Source of the DNA: Baylisascaris procyonis
Taxonomy: Eukaryota > Nematoda > Chromadorea > Rhabditida > Ascarididae
Direction of reading: 5' to 3'
NCBI GenBank assembly: GCA_037389465.1
Contig: JAZARR010000200.1
Location: forward strand, 5,277,501 to 5,341,500
Length of the DNA stretch: 64,000 nt
In this document: piece by piece, positions 20,411-34,442 of the stretch
Layout: each line of letters starts with the position of its first letter
How positions within the stretch are numbered: the stretch's first letter is position 1
The notes under the pieces: generated by a model
Database searches by the model: none
What the model was told of the DNA's origin: nothing
Seen by the model: the letters and a program-made list of their open reading frames with translations, nothing else
Made by a program: the position numbers and the translations under genes

Positions 20411-23400
20411 ATAGTTGTGGTTTTTGATTAGCAATCCTCAGCACACATCATTCATTTCGACTGCGTTCTCACTTTACCTCACTCCATTATCCCTCTGCAA
20501 AAATTCAAATAAAGGAAGACTCATCACAACACTATGATTATCGCAATCTTTAGTAATATTTCACACGACCAACTCGTTTTCCATGTTATCTTTTCTCAAT
20601 ACATGCATATAATGCTAAGAACCATACGCACAAATGTCGAGAAGGAAATTTTTTTTTTTTTTTGAGAAGGAAAATTCGATTGACTCACAAAAATCCAGTA
20701 ACCTTTCAGGTGGAGCTATATGGAAATTGATGAACTAGCGCTAGAGTATTGGATCTTTCAAGTATTCGGCATCACTTAAAAGACTGATCGTCTTTTTTGA
20801 AGACTTCAGGGTTAATTTATAGAAGTTAGCAAATGTTGATGCCAGTCGAATGCAATCTATCAACTTGCTTCCTTATCGGTCCAAAGACAAGCACAAAAGG
20901 CCTAAGTGAACAATGTGTTTCAAACTACTTCCGATGCATTTTTTTCCATCAAAGTATATCAGCCAACATGCTTATAAACATGTGAGTGATGCAAGAAATT
21001 TCAAGTTTCATAATTCCACTCTGTGAATGACTTTAGAGAGCTCAGCCTAAAAACTGTTTTTTTGCAATGATTTCCACCTCTTTGCAGTACTTTTCTGTTC
21101 CTTCATTGGGAGCAGGGGGAAGGAGGGGCTTTGGAGGCAAACCCGATCACTCAATTCTTCTCATTCCTTCCGCAGATTTTTGAGTGAATCTGTAGCAACA
21201 ACTGCACTTGTGGGCGAACAATTTGCTTCCTACTTCATTGAGAAGTACTGAGTTCTCGAAGAGGGGGAATTAATGTTATCGATGAGAAGACATTGTTTTA
21301 AATAGCTATTCAATATATTGATCAAATGTCTTTCAAAGACGAGTTTGATATGATATAAAGCTCTAAAAAGTGTCATTATGGAATTGCGGCTGAACGGTCG
21401 AACGGGCATCACCCGAATGGTTAACGGTATTGTGTAATTTAAAACAAGTTGTGTGTGCACTCAACCAGCCTCATCTTCTTTACGACTGCTCGCGAAAGTA
21501 AAATAGTCAACAATCCAGTTATACACTCTTATCCATCGAAACTATGAAAACACGAATTCTCTATCAATGAGAACTTCTTTTCACTTCAAATATTGCAAAA
21601 TGTTGCAAGAATTTTTTCTACCAGCATAAATGCGCTGAAATATTCGCTAGCTACAGAAAGCGGCTCCTTGCCAGTAGAATTTATTTTTTGATAAAGACTT
21701 TTGAAAGATATAAGAACCACTGATCTGCGGCCGTAGTTGCATTTCAGCTAATATGCAAGTCGGATTGACATGAGAACGAATGGAGGAGTGGATCAGTTCG
21801 TTTGCACACGCGTGATTTTATCTTATAAAGACATCATCAGGCATTCTCATACTCGAAAATTATATCGTTCTGATAGATTTTTGAGGCACTTGGGATAAGA
21901 TGCAATTCCAAGTTGGAATGTGGTATAATCGCAAGTACAGCAATATTTGGCGTGATACTGTAAAATTCTACAAACGAAGAAAGTTTAATTCACAATTTTG
22001 AGCGAATTGTTTGAACAAATTTTTTTATTGCAGTTATTAAAGATTTCTTCTCCGCAAATTACTTTTTTTTGAGGGTGTTTTTGAAGCGGTCAAGGTCGAG
22101 ACGATCAAGAAAAGGACATCATCGAAGTGTGCAACAAAAGAGTATTTGAAAAAAAAAGTGCAGGTACGTACCTTGAAGTAATTACAATGACCTTGAGACG
22201 ATGAGGCTATCAGGATGTGCGTTTTTTCAATGTTAGTGACCTTGCTGGATTATTTTATATTGTTGGATGAATGAAAAACCAGTAATTTATCATTAACGAT
22301 GGGAAAAATGCGCAATTTTCATGTTTGCGGTTAATGGATTGATTGGTCAGAATATGTTTGTAACGATCGTTGATGTATAACAAGTGAGAGGGTTAACACC
22401 AGAAGGGGATAGGATAGGAGACAATTATGCAACGTTATTTCATCTGGAGTTATTTCCTAAATTAACGATATTATTTTATTGTTTATCATATCGTTATTTT
22501 CTTCCAATTTATATCATTAGCCATGTTCAATTTCATTTTCAAATGCGCAAACTGTAGCTGTTATAACTGTAGCTTCAGCTATCCATCCAACCGTTCGCAA
22601 ATTTCAGTCCGATATCTACGCTAGCAACTCCATTGAAGTACAATAGTTGAATAATTTTCGCTGAGCATTGATTTTGCAACGCCGATAAAAGCTTTTAGCC
22701 AATTTTCACATTTGATATACTAATCCGCTTATGGTTAACTATGAAAGCAATATTGAGCCTAAAACTTTCATCTTCCACTAATTCGCCAACCCTCGATAAG
22801 CTAGTACTTCAGAGTTATTCTTTTTCTATGTACCTTTCATCAGCATTTTAACAAGCCCTATGATTTTACCTACTTTTCTACTCAAATCCAAGTGACCGCA
22901 TCATCCAAGGCTGTCAGATCACGATTCTAAACCCTTCACTAACGCTCATCTCCTCTTGATTATATTGATTAGACGCCTCTTTGATTTTTGAAAAATGTTG
23001 CCATTTTTCCCTTCAATCGTATTTCCCACACAGTTCCACATGCTCATCTGATTGTATGCCCTCTATCTGACATAGGAAAGCACTTAAAGATGGCACATTC
23101 TATGCATTTTTGAATTCTTCGAACTGGTTGTAGCGTGCACAATACAGATTTTCTTCCACAATGCAGAAGACTTGAAAAATTACGTCATAGATTATCACGG
23201 ACCAATGGTGTAGAAAAATTATAAATTTTTACACAATTATAACAGTTGAAATATTTCCGAAAATATACAAATCTTAGTACCTATAAATTGAGTTTAATTC
23301 AACTTTATAGTCGTGAAATAATCATTCAACTATTACTAATGACTTGACTCTCTATAGATAAACGTTCTCAATAGCGAGCCATAGTCGCATGACGACATCT

Positions 23401-23620
23401 GTGATAGCAAATTTTACACCACAAATTATTCACATACTCATCGTTTTTGGCTATAAACTAAGACATCAATCTGGAAGGTGATTGACAGAGAACATCATTA
23501 CAGAAGCTTTCTTAATTGATTAGATTTTCATAAACCCGTCCTGGACACTGGGCTTCAAAAAAAAAAAAAGCTAAAACATATCTCACCTCACCACCGTTAT
23601 CGAGTCGTAATATAACACCA

Positions 23621-26600
23621 ACTAAATTACATTCTGTTTTGGATCTCATAGATATTGGCATTCAGATGTTTATGACAAATGAAGCAAAAATAACGTGTTT
23701 TCTGAAAAACATAGATGGTCTGCCAACATTTTCGGATGCCCTCCATGAATTTTATAAAGTGCTCAAATGCCCTACGATTTTCTGACTCTGCTGCATGTGC
23801 CTCACCTATATTCGCACATATCTGAATGATTTTTATTTCACCTCGATGAGATGTACAAGGCACGACAATTGTGGTTTTCATCTTATGATTCAATAACCGC
23901 TCGGAAACGAGAGAATTCTGAATTAGTACGCGAAAAGAGAGTGGCAAATTCAACTGTAAAAAACTATCGCATGCGAATGAAATCCATGCAAACGGATTTT
24001 GGAATGCGAACGATTTGCGCTCGACAGACTCTTTCAAATCCTTTATATTTACCGACCCAGTTTGTGGAGTTTTTTTCCTCGCTAGTTCAAAGCAATTATG
24101 AAAAAGATGAAGCAGCTCGTGCGAAATCGCATCGAATTGGATGAATTCAATCGCTACATGATTGGAATTGTATGATTTTTCGAGTTATGCAATGTTCAAC
24201 GCATGTGGATGTGATCCCGGTATGAAGTTTACTGCTGGGATGATGTGTTTGTTTGTATTCCCGCATCTTTTCTAAGGCAAGTAGGCGTTTTTGAGTCTCG
24301 TTTCATCAAAAACGAAATAGAATGGAATAGAATCGGCTGGAATGAAATGGAATTGAAAGGCTTGCATCGTAATGTTGCACCAAAATATCCTGGTCATTCT
24401 GAATATTGCATCAACACTTATTCAACAAATGGAAATAGGTAAGTGAGAGAAAAAGAGAAAGGAAAAACCGAGTAAGTAACAAACTTCGAAAAATTCAATG
24501 AGTTTGCTTATAAATGAATTCTTCGCAAAAACAACTTTCATAAAAAAAATCATTATCGATTTTCAATTTTCAAGTATTCGGAGGAGTCGAATGCATGAAT
24601 TTTCCTCCTATTTCATACTCATTCCTCGTTCCACATCGGAAATTTTTATTGTTATCACTTAAACTTTTATTCAACAACGTGTGTAGAACTGCGCTGCTTA
24701 AAGCCGCAGGAGTATGTATGACATATAATAAGCATCGATTTATGGCATATTGCTTACGGTTAATGGTCACAGTTTAAATTTATTTACTTGCTTTTTGATT
24801 AATGATTCAGGCAGTCATGGTTTAATTAGATGCGCACTTTGCGCTCGACTTAAGGGATCTTCCAACACGATTACTACGCTTCAATTGCGCTCAGATTCAT
24901 TTGTGGATTAAGTCGGATTCCGACGGTGAAAAAATATACTATTCTATTATAGGAAAATTTTTCGATGGCGAAATTAATTTTTTAAATCATCATTCCACCC
25001 AGAAATTCCTCTCATCGCGGCTACTTATTTGCCGAATAACAAAAAAACTGGTTTCGATTAAACGGAAACATTCCGAAAAAAATACTGCATGTTTAGGTTG
25101 ATGTGACATAAAAGATTTCAGTATGCAATAAAAACGACCGATTAATACAATCGACAGAGATCGAGATATTCCCACACCGTCCTTCTTAGGACAGAAATCC
25201 CTTCTGAAATAGAAGATCATATATAGCAATAAACGGAAAGAAGATTCCTCATAATGACCTTTTTTTTTAAAATAAACTGCAACTTAATGGAGGAAGCTAA
25301 ATTTCATCGGGAACCTTCCTCATTCGAAATACAATAAAACAGCAAAACAGTGAGAATAACTTGTCCTTTGGCCACTTGTTGAACGAAAAAATTGAACAGT
25401 TATATGATGAAACATGCATATCTCACTTGATATACATTTTTATCTCTTTCTTGCTAGTTGTCTGAAATGATCTGAATATCTCAGTGAGGAATTTCGATCA
25501 GTGACTCAAACATCATTGATGATAACTGAATCGGCAAATTTCTGAAGTTGTATTGCCCTCTCATGTTTGCTTTTTTTCTTCACTCACGCTTTTTTGGCAA
25601 TTCTTGTTGGACAATTTTTCTAATTGAACACTTCTAGTTGAACAATTTTCGCCGTCATTGTAGTACAATGACTATATTAAATTTCAACAATGCTACATTC
25701 AAAACATGAAATTTCAATGACGCATACTAAGTTAAAGTTAATAAGCAATATAGTTATTAATCGGCAATAGCAATTTCTTCCTCAGCAAAATGATTTAAGT
25801 ATAAAGAGGTAACAAAGTAAAATAGTAACTAATTTTCTGATATTTATATGGCATTGATCACTAGTGGCAATTAATGATATTTATTATTGAATATAAGCAA
25901 AAAAATGGTAATAATTAGTAGCTAAAACCTCAAAAAGTTTGCAAAGTGGATGGGGAATTCGTTGTGATTCTCTGATTAATGCTTATAGTCAATATGCATT
26001 TGTGCTTACATTTGGCACATTCATATGCCACGGATGGTGTCATGGGATGGTGGGAAAGGGACAAAGAATTGAAGGTTTTAACGATCTAGCATAGTTCCAA
26101 CAGTATATGTAGTGGCGATCTTAATATCCTACTGTACTCTCCCGGAGCACTCTCCCACCTAACTCTCGCTCCTCCCCCATATCCCCCTCCCATCTACCTC
26201 TCGCCACTTCTCTATTTTCGTTAAAATGTTCGAGGCGGAAGTGTCTGCTAGTGCAAAATCAATAATGGTGTTGTTAGGGCGAATGTGAAACCGCAGGTGA
26301 TCTTTCAACTCATTATACATATGGATCACCATTAAGGGCTTAAATATTTCCCTTACAATTCTCCAGCTTACAGTCATAGAACGTTTGTAATGCTCTCTGC
26401 ATGAGACAGAGTGGTGAAGAGGAAGACAAAAAAAGAGTGAGAGAGAGAGTATATGCCGTTGTTGTTCAATGTGTCCTATTTTAATCTATTCTATAGATTG
26501 TTCTGTTTATTTCTTGCCTCTAGCTAGTAAAGATGATGCCTTCAACAAGAAACGCTCGTTTATGGTAACACGGTTACGAAAGTTTACTCGTGACGTTAAA

Positions 26601-27660
26601 AAATTCAGCTCTTGTGAATGGCTATGTGATTTCACTAATAATGCTGATCTGGAATCGATTACAACTATGCTAAATTAAATAACTATTTTTGATGCATAGA
26701 AGTAAATTTTCGTTTTATTTCTGACATTTCAATTCGTTTCGGTTTTAAATAGAATGCTTTCAACTGATTTGATCGTTGCTAGAGAAAGTCGTTTTCACTA
26801 GAAGAGAACGAACGATTCATATGCGATCTACTAGTACTGATTATCGCTTTTTCACTTTTATTCTGATATCGATGCTTCCTGTTTATTTTGATTAGCGCTG
26901 TTTTCCTTTCATTCTTATTGACCATCGTTCTTTATCTTTTAGATCCATAATATATGAAATAAAACACTTTGATAGCACATTCAATTACATTACATAATAA
27001 CACTCAGAAAATTCCAATATTGTTTTTTTTTTGTTCCAGAGGAAAAGAAGAATCATCGATGAGAATCTGGCCATTTCTAGCGCTTTTTTGGATTTGGAAT
27101 GTGCAGAAAGAACATAAGATTTTCCTCTCAACGTTGGGGAAGAGAGCAAATTTTTATGAATGCTGACAAAACGCTACGGAAAAATTTTATGACAAAACGA
27201 TACCATCGTACATTTCGGAAGATTTGCTTGGGTTTTTGCTTCTCAACATAAAATTGAGTCTAAGCATTCCAATCACCCGTCCTCCATCCCCTCCCCTTCC
27301 TTTTTCCCCAGCTGGCTCCTCCATTTCTTTGAGGTTTTTTGCTAACGGCTTCTTACAGATCGGAACACAGATTTGGTTCGCATTTACTGTCTTGCATAAA
27401 TCATCTCAACATGAAGGTGTTAATTGTTTGATGAGAGGTGAAATTTTCGAATATTACGATCGTAACGAGAAACCTGAACTGCGACAGAGCGAGGATCTCA
27501 TCGCATTATCCTTTACTTCATGCCGCTTTGTGCTATCATTGCCTGCCAATTCTGTGACGTAATAGTTGGTCACACTTTGATGAATGACTGAATGAATGAA
27601 ACCATCTTTACTAGAATAATAACGAAAGCGACGTGCGCGATCAGTCACTTGCCGTTACGG
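23621..27660. other. Region of overlapping coding-like fragments, unresolved
   Basis: Several open stretches in different plus-strand frames have protein-like composition: 23851-24144, 24276-24438 (ending at gtaagt), 24832-25101, 26524-26678 and 27360-27562 (after cttcttacag). A 136-codon minus-strand ORF overlaps the first (23627-24037). Frames change without clear introns, so this could be a small-exon gene, a decayed transposon or chance. A pyrimidine-rich patch lies at 26125-26215. No function can be given. Confidence 0.3.
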
Positions 27661-27668
27661 GCGGAAAA

Positions 27669-27704
27669 GCAAATGTTTGTGAAGGGGCAAATGTTTGTGA
27701 AGGG
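27669..27704. repeat. 18-nt tandem duplication
   Basis: GCAAATGTTTGTGAAGGG occurs twice in exact succession. Recent tandem duplication; non-coding context. Confidence 0.9.
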
Positions 27705-28249
27705 ATGATATTGGAAAAAAGAGGGCATAATAAATGAGTGTTGTTAAAATGGAACGACACTAGTTGACTATGCGATGATAAAATAATAAGTTATTAAAGA
27801 AGCCGATATGGAACTAATGCGTTGAACTAATCAATATGTAAAATACATAAGATTGACAAGAAATATGTCTATATGATCAAAAATTGGTTTATTTAATAGC
27901 ATATGCATTTTTGTGTGAAATGCATAAGCATCGGCTATTAAACATCTGATTGAGCGATGAGTTCAATTGTTGGATTATTTTATTTAGCGATCGAAGAGTT
28001 CATTCTATATATTTTATTTCGGTTTGCTCAAAATGGAAGGTCTATTTTCCTCGTTCCTTTTGCAAATTCGTAACAAATCGTCATATTGAGTAGACTATGC
28101 CATAAAAGTTTTGGCTGTTTTGTTCACCACGCCAAGATGAAATATAGAGGTCGAACTCGTTGGAACAACCGAACAATAGGTGCTCTCCAAATCTGTTCAG
28201 GATGGTGCAGAACAATTGGTCGGGTGAAAATCATGCAAGGAGCATTTTT

Positions 28250-28290
28250 TCCTGGGGAAGGGGGGGGGGGGAAGGAGGAGGGAGGAGAAT
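28250..28290 (+). repeat. G-rich purine tract
   Basis: Run of about 12 G followed by GGAGGAGGGAGGAG on the plus strand. It has enough G-runs to form a G-quadruplex in principle. Confidence 0.8.
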
Positions 28291-28899
28291 GAAGAGAGAA
28301 AATCGAACGGTGCTGAGGGCTACGATCAACTATCTGAAGGCTGGAAAGAGAAAACCGATTTCGATCTGAAGTTTTTCTCAAACTTTTTGCTTATAAGTTA
28401 AAATGTAATGATCGAAATGAGAACATTAGCGGTAGACTCTGAACGTTGTGAGATCGTTATTTCTTGCGTTCTCTTGTTATTCCGATTAATTTTGTTTTAG
28501 TCACCCTAACTTATTCTTAAATTTCTAGGCAGCATTAATCTTCATCCCATTACCATTTTCTACATTCTTGTGCGTTTTTTCGCACTGAAATATGCGATTG
28601 ATCATTCCGTTCAATTTTTTTTTTTTTTACCTCGACAATCATGAAGGATATAAAACTGTTGTTGGCTATTGAGTTCATTTTTGAATATTCAATATTATGG
28701 TGTAATTTCCTAGATATTGCTCTGAAATCATACAAGGTGCCGTATACAAACACAATAAACCTTCATTCATCGAAGCGGGTGTGTTGTGATGCCGTAATGG
28801 TGACAAATTGGGTGGTTGGTTATATAGGAGCATGCTGTGCGATTATTCGTATGCATTTTTATGCGTGCATCTCTTAGAGCCGACTTCTGTCGCATCTTT

Positions 28900-31700
28900 T
28901 CTCCATTCATTCACAGTGTCTACTGAATGATCGACCGCGAATCGGCTTCGTCACAAACCTGTTAACGTGTATTCACCTTGCAAATGCTTCTTGAACACTT
29001 TTTCGAATTGCTTTCACTTAAACGATATGAGTGTTTTCTCAATACCGTGATCCCTTTATTCATCGAATATACACAGAAAAATTGAGAAACATTGAAAATC
29101 CCACTCGTATATATCTGGGAGATTATTATTATTGGAAAATTTCAACGAATTAACTTTTTTAAAATTTGCCAATGTTATAGTGACACTTGAAATCCATAGT
29201 ATTTCTTCACCTTTCGCCTAGGGTAGTGAATGAATAATAAGACATATTTAAAAAGTGATTTCAAAGGATTCTATAATGTACATATAATCTATGGATTTAC
29301 CTAATGAGTGCTTCTCTTTCCTACATTACATCATCGAAATATTGAGGCTAGTTTGGGATTCCGATATTGTAATACAGTCTAATCGTAATGAATGTGTAAC
29401 ATTTTGCCTCCCTTGTTAAAGATACAAATCTTGTCTTTCGCATATGCGAATAAGGATTCAAACGTTTTTTGCTAACATATTCTCTTCTCTTACCCATTTT
29501 GTTTTGCAGTCAAGACTCTCTCAAAAATATACTCCAATTTTATATTATTCCGCAGGAAAAAAAAATTGACAGCCGTCTCTACTGTGCACTCGGGAGTATT
29601 ATAGATAAATCGGATTCATAAGCACTAAATTCATTAAAAAAATTATTTATTTATTTTTTTTAAAATGAGTATTTCTCATTCTTTTATTGGGGTAATAATT
29701 TTGCTAATCCTTGGTCAATTTTCTTCATTAATAACGATTAACTGTATGAGGGAATCATGGCCAAGTACCATTAATCATTTGTGGTCATGTCAGTGCAAAG
29801 TTGCTATAGGCAATTTGTGTTTATTTGAACGCTTCAATTACTGACTTCTCGTACTATAAATGCGGCTTATTAGAGTGAATTTTTTCTTGTTTTCTCTTTT
29901 TTGCTCGTTGCTTATTCATCTCATTGATTTCTCCACAAACGAGCCAAATAACTTTTACTTAAGTTCTTTCAATTGTTCATTTAAAGAGTAAACGCCTAAC
30001 TGATGTTGTTACAAGCAAAAGAGCAAATTTTTTGCGCTTGTTTTCATCAAGTCAACGACTTTTATAGTTTTATTTTCATTGACTTTATAGACAATTTACA
30101 TTCTTTTTCAATAATCATTTTTTTGTAATAAAATTTACATAGAATTATATTTACATGTTCACTAAAGAGTTTCGTGGTTTTGTTGGAATTATTTACTCTT
30201 CGCTTTTCTCAATCAACGAGTTTTAATTTTTGGAACGTTCATTGCTGCTCCTTGAATGCATTCAATAAGCCAAGATGTTCACTGTGATTCCTACATAAGT
30301 TGAAAAAAACCTTTCAAACTTTTCAGGTTTTTTTGCGACGTTTTTTCTCATTTGACAGATTTCTTCGGTCATTTTTTCTTCAACTGCGAAAGAAGAGCGC
30401 TTTGAAGTGAGTACCATCCAATTGCTTTTTTAACAGGTAACTGTCAAATGAGTAAGCAAAGTGGTGATGTGTTGCGTCGATTTTACTTACCTGTACGAAA
30501 TTAGTAACTGGGATGTTAAAAAGTGTTCTAAATTGACGCATTGTACTTTGAGGAGTAGGTTTTGATCCATATGCATTCGCTTTTATATTTTAAAGATGAC
30601 GTCACAATCCAGTTCTATAATTTATCTGTCTTTTTATTACTATCTCGTTGAATTCATTCTTTTAAAGTATTGCTGTTAATAGTATTTCATCTATCCGGAA
30701 AAAAGTCAAGACTTCTGAAGTGCACTAATGCAAAATGCAAAGCACTTTGGATGGTTTTCCTTTCATCGGTTGAACGGAGATAGTCTTCGGTCTTCGATAA
30801 GTTCGTTTTATGAAACGATTAATATAGTGCATGAAAACTTGCATCATTTAGCACTCAAATGGTTTTTTTTTTTTTTTACGAAAATGTGCAATTGTTTGAT
30901 CGTTTAGCAAACAACGATCGGCAGACTTATGTTTTTTTATGCGCTGACTGGTTTTTTTTGCATATACTCTGAGATACTTAAAAAACGCTATACCTTTTAA
31001 CGGTGTTATTCAACACCTGTTTTCCGTCTTCCTCACTCTTTCTACGAATCGCTTTGTTTAACATTCTCATTTGGTATTTGCTTTATGATGTGATCGTTTT
31101 AGAGCCTATTTAATTTCGACTGGAATATTTCCTGCTATATATCTATAGTCTATCCTAATCTCTAGTCTACTGAAATATTTGATATCCATAGAGTAGGGGA
31201 ATATTCCGTCTATCGAAAAACCTGAGCAGTCTATTTTCATTTCAACTAGATTTGAAAGCTTGCAAATTCTATTCAATATTTACGCATATTTTCAACAAAT
31301 GTTTTCCTTCCATATTATCGCAATCGCATCAGAGGTGAATTACTTCCATTAGATAAGAAGAACGGGAAGGGCATTTCCTGTTTTTTGAAATATGGTATTC
31401 ATTTGCAAAGGTCACCATCTTTCATTTCCGAGTCGAACATAGCTCATCGCAGTTTCCGTTCAAGTTTTCCTGTTACCACCAATTGAAAGAGGAATTTTAT
31501 ACATTTTCTGCTTCGTTACTCTCTTTTTTCATCGTTGTCCCTTCACATGAATATTCCTACTACTTTTCATTGTATTTTGCCACCATTTTCCGCCTATTCA
31601 CGCTGATATTTTTGCCTGAACTCAGTTAACTCACCAACTTTTACAACCAAAAAGAGCAACGGCGCAGACAGGTGCGCCCTTGACGGGCGCCTATGTTGAC
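28900..31700. other. Gene-free AT-rich region
   Basis: No open frame of 60 codons or more on either strand and no repeats beyond short homopolymers. Nothing recognised. The lack of ORFs contrasts with neighbouring stretches. Confidence 0.6.
31670..31692. repeat. GC-rich hairpin
   Basis: Six consecutive G/C pairs (31674-31679 with 31685-31690), extended outward by one to two more pairs past a bulged T, enclosing a 5-nt TTGAC loop. Isolated GC island in AT-rich DNA. Confidence 0.7.
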
Positions 31701-31721
31701 AAACTTAAATTGACATGAACT

Positions 31722-31913
31722 CATATACGATGTGTGCGCTTGCGTTTGCGTATGCATATGTGCATGTATGTGTTCACTTGTGTGCCTATGCGAACGTGTG
31801 TGTAGGTCAATTTGTAGGTGCGTATGTGCGCATACGCATGTGTGTATGTGCGTGTGTGGGCTATGTATGTGTATGTGTGTGTGTAGGTGAACGCTTGCGT
31901 AGGTGGATGCGCA
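31722..31913. repeat. Degenerate TG-rich minisatellite
   Basis: About 190 nt of TGTGTGCG, TGTATGTG and GCATATG variants. The ORFs on both strands here (Cys/Val/Tyr/Ala-rich plus, Thr/His/Tyr-rich minus) are repeat artefacts. Confidence 0.9.
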
Positions 31914-32069
31914 TACAGTATGCTGTCCCCGACTTCCTGAGTTCTCACGACAGTTGGATTAAGAACTGATTATCTTGAGATGAGTACATTGTCCCACATT
32001 TCTCCAGCACTGAAGTCACCGTCAATCAAGCACACAATTTATTTCATTAAGATCAGCGTCTAGTAAAGG

Positions 32070-32225
32070 TAGAGAGCCTTCCCCTTCCCCCTTCCCCTTC
32101 CATTACCCATCATCAGTTTCTTTACGAAGACGAGTGCAATTTTTCCACTTTCTCTCAAAACTCCACTTCCCCACAGTGTTTCCTCATCGCAACAGCCTCC
32201 CTCCTCCTCCCTTCCCTCATCTTCT
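32070..32225. repeat. Pyrimidine-rich tract
   Basis: Contains CCTTCCCC repeats and CTCCCTCCTCCTCCC stretches on the plus strand. Low complexity, no coding feature. Confidence 0.75.
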
Positions 32226-32859
32226 TTTTCTTATAACTGCAGCAGCCAAATGTATTGCGCTATGTGAATTTTTTTATTTCTTTGCAAAAATGAATAATCT
32301 GTAATCTTCAACATCTTACTATGAAATAAACTCTAGTATATAGGTAGGAAGGGTCTTGATGGCTCGATCCCCTACAAGAAAGTTTCCTCACCTTATCCAT
32401 CTTCCCATCTCCTTTCCCCCTAACTCTACCAGTTTTGGGCAAGCAGGTTTCTTCAATGGAATCGTATCGTAATTCTTCCGAAATTTTGGCGATCAACGTT
32501 CATGTTACCCTAACCAAAATACCCGGTTCAGGCGCATCCGACATTAATCGCTTATCAAGTGTTGATCACTTCAGATGTAAATGCGACGAAAGATAGCGAA
32601 TTTGGCGAACAAATCAAAAGTTACACTTTGTCAAATGAGAAACATCGATGATTTAATGGTGTGATACTTATTTATGTACCTCGTTATGACAGTTTTTAAG
32701 GTGATTCTTTATGAGATCAATGAGAGCACTAAGGAAATGAAAAAGTTTTTGAAAACAATTTTACTGCAAAAAATATCGAGCAATAGAAACAAGGAACTAT
32801 TTCCTACATTAAACATTTATCTATTAAACAATTAGTTAACACACGGATTACATGTAGCA

Positions 32860-34000
32860 CAAATTCAGTTTTGATTGTTAACCGACATAGATTATGCACG
32901 TTCATCGCAGCCACCGTTTAAAGTAAAGCCTCAACATTCGATTCTTCCTTCTTGGGTCGGTATTCGTTGGCGATTCGTTGTCGCTCTTTCTTTGCTTATA
33001 TTCCGCCTTTTGAGTAGTGTGGTAATAGATCGACCAAGTTTCAGTCAGGGATCGAGATTTACCTGTTTTTATTTTGTACCGATTAAAATTAGATCTTGGC
33101 TTTTTTTGCGGATTTTTCTATTATAGCCGAAACCTCGTTTCCAGCAAATGTTTTCCACCTATAACCGCCCAAAATTTCCGAAAAGCGCTTGGTTCCAACG
33201 GAACTTTAGTTGCGACCGAATGTTTTCTATCCGCCAGTTTGCCTCTTTTTCATCTGTACAGAACTTTTCAGTAAAGTGTCGGAAGTTTTAAGAACTGCAC
33301 GTATATTAAATTTCTTGTCCCCAGCGTCTTTCAAGAAAAACTCATGCGTGGTTGAAGGGGCCGAGTTCAAGAAGGCGAAGCGACTTGATCACCTTATAAA
33401 GAAGCCCTGGAGGACGCAATAATGGAAAGAAATAATCGTGTGGCAATAAACTGTGAAAAACTACTTGGTTCCTTGAAGGAGCAGCTAACAAGATGCTTCA
33501 TTATAACTCAGCCGAATTGGGAAGGCTGCGCCCATCAAGTTATGCTTTAAAGATGAACACATCCTATTCATGATAATTTTTAAGGTGAATAAAGCCACAG
33601 AGTCTAAGAAAATATGAATTACAATGGGCGAACAAAATGTAAAGGATAGATCAGGTAGTTGTTGATCTCGAGATAAGCAAGATAAAAATAATGAACGGTG
33701 TGGAAAAGGCTGATTGCATCAATTGAATGAGATGAACGAGAGTTGTGCTAAATCACTGCTTACCGTACTTTTCAAATGTTGGGTCTAGACCATGGATCAA
33801 CAAAACCTTTCTCGTCCATTTTTTCGAATAAGGTGATTATGATGTGTCCGCGAATTGTAAAGATGCGATTGCGGCAGATCTATCGTCGCTTCGATGAGAA
33901 ACTCATAAAATGAAAATTATTATGTTACAACATTAGAGCAGTTGTGCTCCAACGTGAGCAACTTGTTTCTGAAATGAGCTCCGTAATAATGCTTGCACTG
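32860..34000 (+). other. Possible decayed coding sequence (frame-shifted fragments)
   Basis: Successive plus-strand segments read like protein but in different frames: 32875-33120 (ending a hydrophobic stretch), 33210-33422 (SFKKNSC, EFKKAKRLDHLIKK), then another frame at about 33400-33549 (EALEDAIMERNN, EKLLGSLKEQLT, ending at a stop), and a short ATG ORF near 33777-33914. No splice signals explain the changes well. A broken transposon or pseudogene is my best guess; no family recognised. Confidence 0.25.
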
Positions 34001-34164
34001 TATACTCTTATTGACGTATGTTGAGCGTAAAAATAGCATTTTTTGTCGGCGACACTAACGCTAAAGTCGAAATTAATCGTTTATCAAATCTTTTCTTTTA
34101 AAGAAGTTATAAAACATTCAGTGAAGAGATCATGACAGTTTTCAGTAACGCAGTCCCTCCTTAC

Positions 34165-34442
34165 CGTCGGAACGCAAAAATATGGAAATTATGTACCCTT
34201 AGAGCAGTTTCTGAAATTGTAACATAAGATTCGGCCTTGGGGATTCGATAGGTATGGTGGATGGACGAAGTGGCCGATGTGGTTGCAATACCTTGCCTTC
34301 CATTCGATTCTTCATTTGCTGTTGTAGTTGAAAATAAAGTTGCATGAAGTGCGACTGCACTAATCAGAAGAAGATCTAAGCTTCTGTTGTGGCAAATACC
34401 TCTTACAAGAGCTTCGATTAGAAATCTAAATTTTGATTGCAT
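34165..34442 (-). CDS. Candidate first exon, possible secreted or membrane protein
   Basis: ATG at 34442 opens 92 codons ending in phase at a good donor (gtaagg, 34164-34159). The translation has a hydrophobic stretch LLLISAVALHATLF near residues 25-38, then a Ser/Thr/Asn-rich segment, which would suit a signal anchor. The upstream DNA is unusually GC- and CpG-rich with palindromes, as a promoter might be. No downstream exon and no family recognised. Confidence 0.3.

Larger units (their letters stand above)
16949..23620. other. Gene-poor AT-rich region
   Basis: No recognised protein or RNA. Contains short open stretches next to plausible splice sites on the plus strand (for example around 17967-18090, 20711-20904 and 21176-21251) that could be exons of an unidentified plus-strand gene, but none matches a family I recognise and short open frames of this size occur by chance. 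Also contains a repeat pair, a purine tract and short homopolymers. Confidence 0.45.

Noticed and set aside
20711..21251. A chain of short plus-strand open stretches with splice-like ends
   Set aside because: Individually 17-28 codons, which is common by chance; no homology to support calling exons.
31715..31969. Cys/Val-rich 84-codon ORF and its Thr/His-rich antisense
   Set aside because: Produced by the degenerate TG minisatellite.
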